A stretch of DNA of 64,000 nt from Planctomycetota bacterium. Lineage in GTDB: Bacteria; Planctomycetota; SZUA-567; H5-PLA8. The stretch lies in NCBI GenBank assembly GCA_027493525.1, contig JAOSKN010000002.1, positions 1,893,326 to 1,957,325 on the forward strand, written 5' to 3'. The notes under the pieces are model-generated. The model ran no database searches. It saw nothing but the letters and a program-made list of their open reading frames with translations, and was not told the origin of the DNA. Shown here one piece after another: positions 1-7,779 of this stretch (position 1 is the first letter of the stretch; each line of letters opens with the position of its first letter). The translations under genes were made by a program, and so were the position numbers.

Positions 1-1
1 G

Positions 2-565
2 GAGTACGGCGGCCAGCGCGTCCGGTTGGTGGCGCAATTGGGTAAAGCCCGGATACCCGTCCAGATCGACGTGGGGTTCGGCGACGCGGTAACGCCCAGG
101 CCCCGCGTCATTGAATTTCCGGGCCTGCTGGACTTCCCCGCGCCGCGCCTGCGCGCCTACCCGCGCGAGACGGTCGTGGCCGAGAAGTTCGAGGCCATCG
201 CCTCGCGGGGCATGCAGAACAGCCGCATGAAGGATTTCTACGACGTGTGGTTCATGGCGCGCCGGTTCGATTTCGAGGGTCCCGTGCTTGCGAAGGCGGT
301 CGCGGCGACGTTCAAGCGCCGCTCGACCACGTTGCCCGGCTCGATCCCCCTGGGCTTAAGCGAGGAGTTCGGACGCGACGCCACGAAGCAGGCGCAATGG
401 AAGGGCTTCGTGCGCAAGAGCGCGCTCGACGCCACCGGCCTTCAACTGGCAGAGGCGCTCGTGGTGGCGCGGGAATTTCTCATGCCTCTGGCGGACGCCC
501 TCGTCCAGGGGACTGCGTTCGACACGTCGTGGCCCGCTGGCGGGCCGTGGCGTTCCCTTAAGTAA
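2..565 (+). CDS. AbiEii-type nucleotidyltransferase toxin, C-terminal part
   Basis: The frame is open to the window edge, so the gene begins upstream and only the last ~187 residues are seen. The segment RVRLVAQLGKARIPVQIDVG followed by FGD, then RAYPRETVVAEKFEAI and SRMKDFYDVW, is the typical core and C-terminal pattern of AbiEii/AbiGii nucleotidyltransferases (PF08843 family). These are the toxin half of the AbiE type IV toxin-antitoxin and phage-abortive systems, which act on tRNA or nucleotides in the cytoplasm. The antitoxin (AbiEi) would be expected just upstream, outside the window. The first potential start inside the window (TTG at 26) is internal to the domain and is not the real start. 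The stop at 563-565 is followed by a decayed gene in the same frame. Confidence 0.85.
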   Translation, partial: EYGGQRVRLVAQLGKARIPVQIDVGFGDAVTPRPRVIEFPGLLDFPAPRLRAYPRETVVAEKFEAIASRGMQNSRMKDFYDVWFMARRFDFEGPVLAKAVAATFKRRSTTLPGSIPLGLSEEFGRDATKQAQWKGFVRKSALDATGLQLAEALVVAREFLMPLADALVQGTAFDTSWPAGGPWRSLK

Positions 566-652
566 CCTATCTGCCAGACGGATGAAGTTGAGCAAGAGCG
601 AAGGCCGAGTCGGGGCTGGAGTTGCCGCATCCTTTGCTGTCCGGCATCGAAC

Positions 653-916
653 CCGCAGGTCACCCTGGAAGTCGTCCGGCTCCTCAAGGTATGCAGGCGA
701 CCCAAGAGCCGGGCGCAGCTTCAAAAGGCGCTCAAGCTCAAGGACCGGGAGCACTTTCGGAAGGCTTACCTCAACCCGGCCCTGGAAGGCGGCTTCATCG
801 AGCGGACGATCTCCGACAAGCCCCAGAGCCGGATGCAGAAGTATGTCATTACGCCATCAGGCTTGGTGCAGATCGAACCACCAGGATCGCATCGCGGCAA
901 GCCCAAGCGTGGATAA
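653..916 (+). pseudogene. Decayed C-terminal winged-helix tail of an AlbA/Fic-associated protein
   Basis: Read in the frame ending at TAA 914-916, this stretch gives QVTLEVVRLLKV, then KALKLKDREHFRKAYLNPAL, then ISDKPQSRMQKYVIT. This is the C-terminal winged-helix tail commonly found on Schlafen/AlbA_2-type ATP-binding proteins and some Fic proteins. No start codon, ribosome site or N-terminal domain is present. The frame runs back into the AbiEii stop codon at 563-565 through sequence that does not look like protein. I infer a 3' remnant of a larger gene, most of which was lost when neighbouring DNA was inserted. A related but intact gene of the same broad family lies at 13068-14759, although its own tail is different. 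Confidence 0.6.
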
Positions 917-950
917 GAGGAGATGCCTGCCGTGTCCGAGCGTTCCGCTC

Positions 951-964
951 CCACGTAAGCCGGG
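951..964 (+). repeat. 14-bp direct repeat, copy 1 (possible attachment site)
   Basis: CCACGTAAGCCGGG occurs here and again at 19593-19606. Both copies continue with a near match (AAT versus CAT). This copy lies 67 bp from the 3' end of the first tyrosine recombinase; the other overlaps the stop codon of the serine recombinase. The two bracket the first element plus the R-M operon. An att role is inference only. Confidence 0.4.
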
Positions 965-968
965 AATA

Positions 969-987
969 CTCTCCGCAGCGCGGAGAG
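969..987. terminator. Hairpin between convergent genes
   Basis: CTCTCCGC and GCGGAGAG pair over 8 bp with a 3-base loop (AGC). The hairpin lies between the 3' end of the plus-strand remnant and the 3' end of the minus-strand recombinase, where a shared terminator would be expected. There is no long T-run on either side, so termination is uncertain. Confidence 0.35.
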
Positions 988-1030
988 ATTATCGTGACAG
1001 CGTTGCGACTATTCATTCGCTGAGCCACCC

Positions 1031-1939
1031 CTACGCCCTGACCGCGATCTCGGGGAACGCCTTGTCGTAATCCTCGCGGAGGCGGCCAGGCACCATCCGC
1101 AGGTAAATCTTGGTCGTGTCGATGCAGGCGTGCCCAAGGAACTCTTGGACATGGCGGATGTCGGCGCCGCGCTGGAGCAGATGGACGGCGATGCTGTGGC
1201 GGAACAGATGCGGGTGGATGCGGCGCTTGAACCCCAGCCGTTTGCTCAGCGCCCGCAGGTACGGGTACAGCGACGCCAGCGACAGCGCCTTGCCGTAGGT
1301 CTTGCCCAGCAGGAGGACGCCGTGGTCAGGCCCCCGAAGGAACGAGCGCCGCAGGGCCATGTAGTCCCGAAGCGCGCCCAGCGTCCCCCGCATCAGGGGC
1401 AGGACGCGGACTTTGCTGAACTTGCCACGGACGCGGACGCAACGGTTCTCAAGGTCGATGTCGGCGACCTTCAACTCGATGCTCTCGGTGATCCGCAGGC
1501 CGCAGCCGTAGAGCAGTTCCAGGTGCAGGCGGTTGCGCAGATCGACCGCGCTGCGCCGGGGCAGATGGTCGAGGATGCGGGAGACCTCCTCCTCGGTCAG
1601 CGGCGGCTCGGGCAGCGGGGCCTCGTCCTCGTCCGGCGTCTGGAGGTAACGGGCGGGGTTGACCAGCACCTTGCCGCGCTCATGGAGCCAGGAGAAGAAC
1701 TCCCTGACGCTCAGCAGGTACGCGCACTTCGTCCCATGGGCGACGCCCCTGCGCGACAGACTCGTCGCATAGCCCGTCAAGTCCTTGGGCGCGACGGCCG
1801 TGAGCCTGACGATCCGCCGACGGCGCAGGAACCGCGAGAGGTAGTCGAGGCGTTGCGCGGCCGAAGCAAGCGTCCTTGGCGAGGCGTTCTGGACGCGGCG
1901 GGTTTCGAGGTACTCGGCGATGGCGTCCCGGAGGAGCAT
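1031..1939 (-). CDS. Tyrosine recombinase/integrase A (element 1)
   Basis: 302-aa site-specific tyrosine recombinase. An N-terminal SAM-like core-binding domain (~1-105) precedes the catalytic domain. All catalytic residues are visible: R149 in GCGLRITE, a lysine at 173 or 176 in the beta-hairpin, H244-x-x-R247 in HLFRHS, H270 in LGHA, and nucleophile Y279 in TKIYLRM. It starts 3 bases after the stop of the second recombinase (1943-2923), so the two are co-transcribed and probably translationally coupled. It is the terminal gene of the element, as expected for an integrase next to an attachment site. A diverged homologue in the same arrangement is at 23849-24757; by eye about three quarters of residues match, so this is not a recent duplication. 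Confidence 0.93.
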   Translation of the reverse strand: MLLRDAIAEYLETRRVQNASPRTLASAAQRLDYLSRFLRRRRIVRLTAVAPKDLTGYATSLSRRGVAHGTKCAYLLSVREFFSWLHERGKVLVNPARYLQTPDEDEAPLPEPPLTEEEVSRILDHLPRRSAVDLRNRLHLELLYGCGLRITESIELKVADIDLENRCVRVRGKFSKVRVLPLMRGTLGALRDYMALRRSFLRGPDHGVLLLGKTYGKALSLASLYPYLRALSKRLGFKRRIHPHLFRHSIAVHLLQRGADIRHVQEFLGHACIDTTKIYLRMVPGRLREDYDKAFPEIAVRA

Positions 1940-1942
1940 GGC

Positions 1943-2923
1943 CTACGCCCTCGGGTGCGCCATGCGGCAGGTGCTACGGAGTTCCTCCAGATGGATGGGC
2001 GTATAGCGCGCCGTCGTCGAGAGGCGGTCATGGAGCATCAGCTCGTTGACCGAGCGCAGGTTGCATCCGCCGTTGAAGAGGAGTTTGGCGAAGGTCACCC
2101 GCAGGCCATGGGGCGTCAGGGTCTTGTCGGCCAGTTCGGTCAGGTCGGGGCTCTCGGCGACGGTCTGGGCGTGCAGGGCGAAGAGGGCCTCGTTGACCTG
2201 ATGGCTCAGGGAGCCGTTGCGCTTGCTGATGAAGAGGCGGTCGGAGCCAGCGCTCTGGAAGCGCGGGCGCGCCGTCTCGATGTACGCCTTGGCGACCAGC
2301 ATGGCCCAGTGGGCGACGGGCAGGACGCGCCCCGTTCGGCCCTTCTCTTTTTCCACGCGAATCTCGTCGCGCTTGAAGTCGAGGTCGCCGACCTTCAGGT
2401 CGAAGAGGCCGCCGCGGCGGCGTCCCGTGGCGATGGCGAGCGCAAAGAACGCGAGGTTCCTGAACTCGATGGCCCATTTCAGTTTCTTCGGCGGGGTCTC
2501 CACGACCCGCTTGGCCTGCGTCTGGAGCAACGCCGTGGCCTCCTGCAACGACAAGTAGTCGCGCTTCGTCACGCCGCGAGGCGTCTTCGGCAGGACGAGG
2601 CGCTTCGAGACATCGACCGGCAGGACGTTCGTGCGCTCCAGGAACCGGTAGTAGGTCTTGAGCGCCGAGAGCCGCTTGGCCTGCGCCGACGGCGAGAGGC
2701 GTTTGCCCTTCGGGGTTCGGTGCTCGTCGGCGACGTGACGCTGGTAGGCTTCCAGGTCGGCGGCGGCGGCCTTCAGCGGGTCGAGGCGGCGGGCCTGAAG
2801 CCAGCGCCAGAACGTCAGCAGGAGATGCTTCTGCTTATGGAGCGAACGCGGGCTGAAGCGGGCCTCGCGCTCCTGGAGGTAGTCGCGCATCGTCGGCGGA
2901 AGGCGCTCGTATTCGGCCAGCAT
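1943..2923 (-). CDS. Tyrosine recombinase/integrase B (element 1)
   Basis: 326-aa second tyrosine recombinase of the pair. The N-terminal helical DNA-binding domain covers ~1-120. The catalytic set is complete: an arginine in ATGRRRGGL (about 169), H272-x-x-R275 in PHGLRVTF, H298 in LMLHDR and Y307 in TTARYTP. The C-terminal tail after the tyrosine is short and ends in MAHPRA, as in the paralogue at 24760-25743. Two adjacent non-identical tyrosine recombinases are known from Tn554-type elements and, as trios, from RIT elements; here there are two plus a primase-helicase. I infer that both subunits act together at the element ends. The distance to the next gene upstream, the primase-helicase, is 94 bases. 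Confidence 0.93.
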   Translation of the reverse strand: MLAEYERLPPTMRDYLQEREARFSPRSLHKQKHLLLTFWRWLQARRLDPLKAAAADLEAYQRHVADEHRTPKGKRLSPSAQAKRLSALKTYYRFLERTNVLPVDVSKRLVLPKTPRGVTKRDYLSLQEATALLQTQAKRVVETPPKKLKWAIEFRNLAFFALAIATGRRRGGLFDLKVGDLDFKRDEIRVEKEKGRTGRVLPVAHWAMLVAKAYIETARPRFQSAGSDRLFISKRNGSLSHQVNEALFALHAQTVAESPDLTELADKTLTPHGLRVTFAKLLFNGGCNLRSVNELMLHDRLSTTARYTPIHLEELRSTCRMAHPRA

Positions 2924-3017
2924 CGGTTTCTACTCCTACAACGCGGCGGGATAGGTCAAGAGCGGCGCAATTTGAGGAGGGGGTACCTCGCCCCGCCGCC
3001 AACTCGCCAACTTGGGC

Positions 3018-6000
3018 TTAACCCACGACAGCGCCAGGGATTAAATTGGCGAAATCGCCCTCGCCAACTTTCGCCAACTCGCCAACTTCCCGAAGCCGGA
3101 TCGTCGGCATGGACGCCGTCGGCGCCCCGCCAGGCGTAACGCGGTACTTGCGCAGGCGACCCCGGCCCCCGCGAGGGCTGAGGACGTACTCCAGCGCCAG
3201 CAGTTCAGCCAGGGCGGCGCGGAAGGCGTGCCGGGTCCAGCCCGGCCGCAGAACCTCCAGGTCGCGGATGGTAAAGGTTCCGGCGCCCCTGGCCCGCAAC
3301 GCGGCCAGCAACTCGCGGGTCTGGCCGGTGAGGCTGTCCTGAGCGCGCTCGACATGCGACCCAGCCAGCCGCCTGGCGACCTCGAAGTCGCGCACGTCGG
3401 CGACCACGAAGTCGCCATCCTTCAACCGCTGGTGCTGGTGCAGGAGCGCGGACGCCTCGATCAGCGCCAGGAAGCGTTCCTGTTCCCTACGATGCCTGAC
3501 GCTGGTCGCGGGGAACGCGATGCGGTCGGCGAAGGGGATCAGGACGGGACGGCACTCCAGCAGCCGCTGGGCGTTGCGGTGCAGGGCGACGATCCGCGCC
3601 CGCGTGCCGCTGCTGCCCCAGAACGCCGGGTCGGCTTTGGCCTTGCGCTGGGCCTCCAAGACCTTCTCGGTCTGCTCGGGCGACTCGTCCACGGGCAGGT
3701 CGTAGCAACGGGACAGCAACTGGGCGTCGAGGCCGCCCGCCGTGCTGGTCAGGACGGAGACGGGGCCTTTGGCCTCGACGAACTCCGTCCGCGTCCCGCC
3801 CGTCGCGAAGTCGCGCTGGACATGCGACAGGGACAGCGCGCCCCGCGTCTTCAAGACCCGCAACGCGACGATGACCTCGGAGGTCAGGGAGTCGGCCTCG
3901 TCGAGCAAGACCAACTTGTTCCGCAGCGCGTTGCCGTTCTGGTAGTACAGGGCCGAGTCGGTCAGGCGGCTGACATGGATGAGTTCCTCGGGCGGCGTCA
4001 GTTCCGCGATCACGTCCAGGCCGTGGCTCTTCCCCGCCCCCGCCGAGGCCCGCGAGGCCGCCCAGAGGGGGTCGGGGAGTTTCCTGCTCAGCGCCACCAT
4101 ATAAAGGAGGAGTTTGGCGTCGTCCTCGCCCACCCAGCCCAGCGCGTCCAGGTCGGCGCGGATGGCGTCCAGCAGGTCGGCCCGTTTCAGGAGCGCGAGG
4201 GCTTGGGCGCGATCCTCAGCGGTGATGCTGGCGGCGGGCGAGGCTTTACCCGACGGGTTGAGCAAGGCGTCCTGGAGACGGCGAACCTCGTCCAGCAGGC
4301 GGAGCAGATGCTCCTCGACGGCCTCGAACGGCACCTTCGTCCTGATCGCCGCCGACTCCGCGAAACGCCGCCGCTGGGCGGCGACGGCGAGGTCGAAGCG
4401 GTCGCGGTGCAACTCGCCGCCGCGCTGGATGCCGACCTCCAGCCGCGTGTCGGCGTCGAGGCTGACCTCGACGGTATACGTCGCCTCGCCGCCCTTGAAC
4501 GTCGCCCGTTCGGCGCGGCGGTCATGGTTGACCAGTTCCAGCGGCGGGATGCTGGGGTCGGCAAGGGCGGCAGGCTCGGAAGGCGTTGGCTCAACGGGAA
4601 CCGCTGCGGGGACGGGCGTAGGCTCGGGAACGGGCGTCGGCGTCCCGCCGGTAATCTCGGCCTTGGCGTCCTCCTCTGCTGCTGTCGGCTTCGTGGCGGT
4701 CGGCTTCGGCTCGATGGCAACAGGCGCGGCGGCGGGCTTCTCTTCGGCGGCGGCAGGCTCGACAGGCGCCACCGTCTTCGGCATCCGCTGGCGTTCGACG
4801 GCGATGCCGACGGCCTCCAACGCCGCCGCGATTTCCTTCGCCTGCCGTCGGCAGATGATGATGGCCGAGCGCACGCCCGCGTCGGCCAGACGCTGGGCGT
4901 TCCGCCGAGCGTCCTCCAGGCCCCGCAGGAGCAGGACGTTACGCTCACCCTGCTTGAAGCGGTACCCCGCGTGGCGGATGGAGTCGGTTACGACCAGATG
5001 GTCGAAGGCCGTCGCGACGTTCGGCCCGAGCAGGCCCTGAGCAGGCTCCGTCAGGTTGCGGCTTACGGAGTTCGTGCCGTCGCCGCCGACGGCGAACAGA
5101 TCCACGACGGCGCCGCGCTCGTCGTAGGCGGGCAGGACGGCCGCGTTGGCGATGCGAGTTCCTTGAAGGGCGCGCTTGGCGTCCTTCGGAAGCGCGTCGC
5201 GGAAGCCCGAAGGCAGGAACCCAATCTGAAAGGTCTCGACGAAAACCGCGTCGTCCGCGTTCAGCGCGCCAAGGGCTTCGAGGCCCGCCCCTTCGGCCAG
5301 TCGCTGGCGGGCGTAGCGATGCAGGTCGCGGAGAAGCCGCGCCGTGATCCCGGCGGGGGACGGCTCCGCCGCCGCCTTCAGGACGGCCTTGTCGAGACCC
5401 AGTTGGGCGAGGAGCTTCTCGTTCGTGCGCGCCATCTCGAACTCGACGCGCACGGCCTGGTGGGCGACGCCCAGCGCCTTCAGCGCCGCCGAAAGGGCCT
5501 TGAGGCGACGGACGAGGTACGAGCAAGCGACGACCTCGCGGCCCTTGAGCCAGTCGGCCAAGGGCGCCAGGACGGCGCTGTCCTCGGCTAGCACGACCCC
5601 GCGCCTGCCCGCCCGCGCCAAGCGCAACATCAACAGCGGCGCGTCGGCGACGACGAGCGCCTCGTTATCGGCGAGGTCGTGGGCGCAGGCGATCCCGGCG
5701 CGCGCCGTCGCGAAACCGTGGCGATTCTGCGCGGGCGCGAGCTTCACCAGCCCGACGACGCGCTCCGGTTCGCGTGGATCGAAGGCCGGGATCAGGATGC
5801 CGTCCGTCGCCAGCGCGCTGCGGCCCTTGCGCGGCAGCAAGCCCAGCCCGGCCAGCGCCGCGCGCTGCGCGCCGTCCAACCCGTCGAGCAGATCCGGGCC
5901 GCTCGCGCCAAGCCGGTACGCGCGCCAGACGGCGGCGTCGCCGACCCCGTTATCGCGAAGGAACGCCTGCGCGGCCGCGTCGGCGGCGAGGAGCGCGGCG

Positions 6001-6047
6001 GCGCGTTCGGAAATCAGGTTGAGGAGGGAATCGTGCGGCTCACGCAT
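3018..6047 (-). CDS. Primase-like / AAA helicase fusion protein (element 1)
   Basis: 1009 aa from the ATG at 6047. I chose this start because AAGGAGG lies 9 bases before it; the longer start at 6098 has no such site. The N-terminal half resembles the DnaG catalytic-core N-terminal domain (Toprim_N) with a weak toprim segment. It appears twice: at ~15-215 (YRLGASG, DGILIPAFDP, VVADAPLLMLRL) and at ~255-430 (FQIGFLPSGF, AAVLPAYDERG, VVTDSIRHAGYRF). An Ala/Pro/Glu-rich linker follows at ~440-510. The C-terminal half is an AAA-type ATPase with Walker A SAGAGKS near 672 and Walker B LVLLDEAD near 714, then a winged-helix tail (FTIRDLEVLRPGWTRHAFRAAL). The likely role is replication of the excised element. 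The toprim acidic residues look degenerate, so primase activity is unproven. A paralogue is at 25843-28906. Confidence 0.83.
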   Translation of the reverse strand: MREPHDSLLNLISERAAALLAADAAAQAFLRDNGVGDAAVWRAYRLGASGPDLLDGLDGAQRAALAGLGLLPRKGRSALATDGILIPAFDPREPERVVGLVKLAPAQNRHGFATARAGIACAHDLADNEALVVADAPLLMLRLARAGRRGVVLAEDSAVLAPLADWLKGREVVACSYLVRRLKALSAALKALGVAHQAVRVEFEMARTNEKLLAQLGLDKAVLKAAAEPSPAGITARLLRDLHRYARQRLAEGAGLEALGALNADDAVFVETFQIGFLPSGFRDALPKDAKRALQGTRIANAAVLPAYDERGAVVDLFAVGGDGTNSVSRNLTEPAQGLLGPNVATAFDHLVVTDSIRHAGYRFKQGERNVLLLRGLEDARRNAQRLADAGVRSAIIICRRQAKEIAAALEAVGIAVERQRMPKTVAPVEPAAAEEKPAAAPVAIEPKPTATKPTAAEEDAKAEITGGTPTPVPEPTPVPAAVPVEPTPSEPAALADPSIPPLELVNHDRRAERATFKGGEATYTVEVSLDADTRLEVGIQRGGELHRDRFDLAVAAQRRRFAESAAIRTKVPFEAVEEHLLRLLDEVRRLQDALLNPSGKASPAASITAEDRAQALALLKRADLLDAIRADLDALGWVGEDDAKLLLYMVALSRKLPDPLWAASRASAGAGKSHGLDVIAELTPPEELIHVSRLTDSALYYQNGNALRNKLVLLDEADSLTSEVIVALRVLKTRGALSLSHVQRDFATGGTRTEFVEAKGPVSVLTSTAGGLDAQLLSRCYDLPVDESPEQTEKVLEAQRKAKADPAFWGSSGTRARIVALHRNAQRLLECRPVLIPFADRIAFPATSVRHRREQERFLALIEASALLHQHQRLKDGDFVVADVRDFEVARRLAGSHVERAQDSLTGQTRELLAALRARGAGTFTIRDLEVLRPGWTRHAFRAALAELLALEYVLSPRGGRGRLRKYRVTPGGAPTASMPTIRLREVGELAKVGEGDFANLIPGAVVG

Positions 6048-6348
6048 GGCGGCGACCCTCCTTCCACTCGTTGCGGAGGGCTTCCCGGCGCGTACCATGC
6101 GCCGCAGGCCGCTCCGTGGTCACAACACGGGGTGCGCTTAGGGGCGCCGGGGAGTCGCAAGCTCTCCGGCGTTCCGCTTCTTTAGGAATTCTATGGTCCT
6201 CGTCGAGGAAAAAATAGGGCCGAGCCGAGAGAAGTTGGCCGCCTTCCCCGAAGTCATTTTTTCGCAACGGGTTACAGGCCAGAAAATTCCAGCGCGCCGG
6301 GCGCGCGCGACATCGTGGCGAAGCTATGGGAGCGTGGACGCTCATCAC
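6040..6348 (-). CDS. Small hypothetical protein in the replication operon
   Basis: 102 codons beginning with ATGATG, which overlaps the stop codon of the upstream gene (6345-6665). It ends 8 bases inside the start region of the primase-helicase gene. This end-to-start overlap on both sides is the best support for it being real. The sequence is basic and low in information (RRRACDSPAPLSAPRVVTTE), with no recognizable domain, and an AT-richer patch in its first half is unlike its neighbours. It could be a genuine short protein or a spacer carrying the AAGGAGG ribosome site of the next gene. Confidence 0.35.
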   Translation of the reverse strand: MMSVHAPIASPRCRARPARWNFLACNPLRKNDFGEGGQLLSARPYFFLDEDHRIPKEAERRRACDSPAPLSAPRVVTTERPAAHGTRREALRNEWKEGRRHA

Positions 6349-6665
6349 GCATCCTCGCTTTCCAGGCGCCCCGACTCCTCCAGCGTCAGGGTCTTGCCGT
6401 CGTACTGCGCGGCGTACTCGTGGTCCACAGGTTCCGTTGAGGGATGAGGGCTCAGCAACTCACCCGGTGGAATCACCACGCGGCAGACCTCGATCTCGAC
6501 GCCCATGGTGATGCTCGACAGGAACTCCGCGTCCTCGAAGGCGCGCTCGCGCGTCGGCCAGAGCGTGGCGCTCGGCTCGCGGCGTCCGTCGGCGAGCCGG
6601 TACACGGCCAGCCAGCCTTCAAGGACTGCATCAAACCTTGGTTCAACGGGCAGGAGGTGCTTCAC
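6345..6665 (-). CDS. Hypothetical acidic protein, 106 aa
   Basis: The predicted protein has alternating hydrophobic and charged stretches (FDAVLEGWLAVYRLADGRRE, VEIEVCRVVIPPGELL), consistent with a small compact beta-rich fold, but I do not recognise a family. Its start overlaps the stop of the replication gene 6662-7477 by 4 bases (ATGA), and its own stop overlaps the following ORF. It is therefore the third gene of a tightly packed operon: excisionase, replication protein, this gene, then the primase-helicase. A role in element maintenance is inference from position only. Confidence 0.68.
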   Translation of the reverse strand: MKHLLPVEPRFDAVLEGWLAVYRLADGRREPSATLWPTRERAFEDAEFLSSITMGVEIEVCRVVIPPGELLSPHPSTEPVDHEYAAQYDGKTLTLEESGRLESEDA

Positions 6666-7477
6666 GAGCCACCTCGATCTACTCGCTCTTTGTAGCGCTG
6701 CCGCCGAACGTCAATGACCTTGGGGTTTAGGAATGTTGCCACGGTGCGCTTGATGATCTTCGAGTCAGACATGAAATCCTTGACCATCGACCGGAAGGCG
6801 TCTTCGCCGTCGGAGCAGAGCATCGTGGCCAAGCCTGCCTCGTCTGGTACGGGGTTTTCGGGAACGCGCCCAGCCGCCGTCGCCGCAGTCGTCCAGATGT
6901 CCGCAGCCAGCCCCACCAGCCTGCCTGCCTCCTCGGGCTTCAACTGTCCGAAGCCCGCCATGCCGAGCGGAGAGGGTGGAATCGGCGCGGACGAGGGAGG
7001 TTCGGTAAGGTTAGGCGAGGAAGGGAGAGGTAAGGTAGGGAGAGGGGCATTGCCGCAAGCCTTGCCCGGCGCATTGCTCTGAGGACTGCTCCGAGCATTG
7101 CTACGAGCTTCGGCAGGCGCGTCGCGGTCGTACCGCGCCAAGGAAGCTTTCCTTGCTTTTTCACTTCGTGCCTTAGCGCCCACCACCCACGTCTGGTGCA
7201 GTTCCCACTCGTGGAGTAGGAGCGTCCCTTCCCCATCAATATCGACCCATCCTGTCTCGACCAAGGTCTTGACCAGCTTCCCCGGCGTACCTGCCCATCT
7301 CGCCGCCCGCTCGATCTCGTGCTTGGAGAGGCCCGTCAGCCGCCCTTTCGTTCGGTGCTCGGTGGCGAACGACCAAAGTCGTAGGAGGGCAAGAACGCCT
7401 TCGACGCCCAGCTTCGTGGAGAGCCTGATGGTCTTCGGGTGGTCCCAAAAGGTGCTGTTGAGCCGGAAGTCGCTCAT
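6662..7477 (-). CDS. Replisome-organizer-like protein
   Basis: 271 aa. The N-terminal ~100 residues (LNSTFWDHPKTIRLSTKLGV, GVLALLRLWSFATEHR, LSKHEIERAARWAGTPGKLV, LVETGWVDIDGEGTLLLHEW) match the pattern of phage and plasmid replisome-organizer or DnaD-like N-terminal winged helices. A low-complexity Ser/Pro/Asn linker at ~130-175 includes LPTLPLPSSPNLTEPPSSAP. A helical C-terminal domain follows, ending in RQRYKERVDRGG. Such proteins bind the origin and help load the replicative helicase. It overlaps the excisionase gene and the next gene by 4 bases each, so all are translated from one message. An origin could lie within or just upstream of the operon. Confidence 0.73.
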   Translation of the reverse strand: MSDFRLNSTFWDHPKTIRLSTKLGVEGVLALLRLWSFATEHRTKGRLTGLSKHEIERAARWAGTPGKLVKTLVETGWVDIDGEGTLLLHEWELHQTWVVGAKARSEKARKASLARYDRDAPAEARSNARSSPQSNAPGKACGNAPLPTLPLPSSPNLTEPPSSAPIPPSPLGMAGFGQLKPEEAGRLVGLAADIWTTAATAAGRVPENPVPDEAGLATMLCSDGEDAFRSMVKDFMSDSKIIKRTVATFLNPKVIDVRRQRYKERVDRGGS

Positions 7478-7689
7478 CGCGCGGTCCCCCGGCGCGAAAC
7501 CGTGGCCGCAGACCGGCAGGCGCGGCTCTTGTCTCGTAGGGCCTTCAGCACCGCGTCAAGGTCGTACCGGATGACCTTTCGATTCACTCGCAGGCAGCAC
7601 GGGATGCACCCGCATCGGGTCCAGGCGTTTACAGTGTTGACCGAGACCCCAAGCCGATCTGCGAGCGTCCGGGCGTTGATGAGCTTCAT
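7474..7689 (-). CDS. Excisionase/AlpA-like helix-turn-helix protein
   Basis: 71-aa DNA-binding protein. LINARTLADRLGVSVNTVNA forms a MerR/excisionase-type helix-turn-helix, then WTRCGCIPCCLRVNRKVIRY supplies the wing, ending in a basic tail. Proteins of this class bind att or promoter DNA and promote element excision or control early genes. GAGGG lies 6 bases before the ATG. It is the first gene of the operon running to the recombinases, and it lies immediately downstream of the phased repeats at 7740-7779, which are its most likely binding sites. Confidence 0.85.
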   Translation of the reverse strand: MKLINARTLADRLGVSVNTVNAWTRCGCIPCCLRVNRKVIRYDLDAVLKALRDKSRACRSAATVSRRGTAR

Positions 7690-7739
7690 GCGTGGCCCTC
7701 GTGAACTAACTCATCTCACGATTACCACGGCGGGTTGAT

Positions 7740-7779
7740 GCGTATCGACGCGCATACGCACGGATACGCGCGTATACGC
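7740..7779. promoter_or_regulatory. 10-bp-phased ATACGC repeats, probable operator or iterons
   Basis: ATACGC occurs at 7754, 7764 and 7774, exactly one helical turn apart. Its complement GCGTAT occurs at 7740 and 7770. The block sits 50 bp upstream of the excisionase start and touches the stop codon of the gene before it. All sites therefore fall on one face of the helix, as expected for cooperative binding by the adjacent small helix-turn-helix protein or for a replication-origin iteron block. Confidence 0.68.

Noticed and set aside
1130..3139. 669-codon open frame on the plus strand
   Set aside because: It runs antisense to the two tyrosine recombinases, whose catalytic motifs are complete. 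The composition (Gln/Arg/Val/Ala-rich, no motif) is typical of antisense frames in GC-rich DNA.
3228..5591. 787-codon plus-strand frame opposite the primase-helicase
   Set aside because: Antisense shadow of a gene with clear Walker motifs; Arg/Gly/Gln-rich with no domain. The same holds for long plus frames opposite hsdR, hsdM and the giant Rhs gene.
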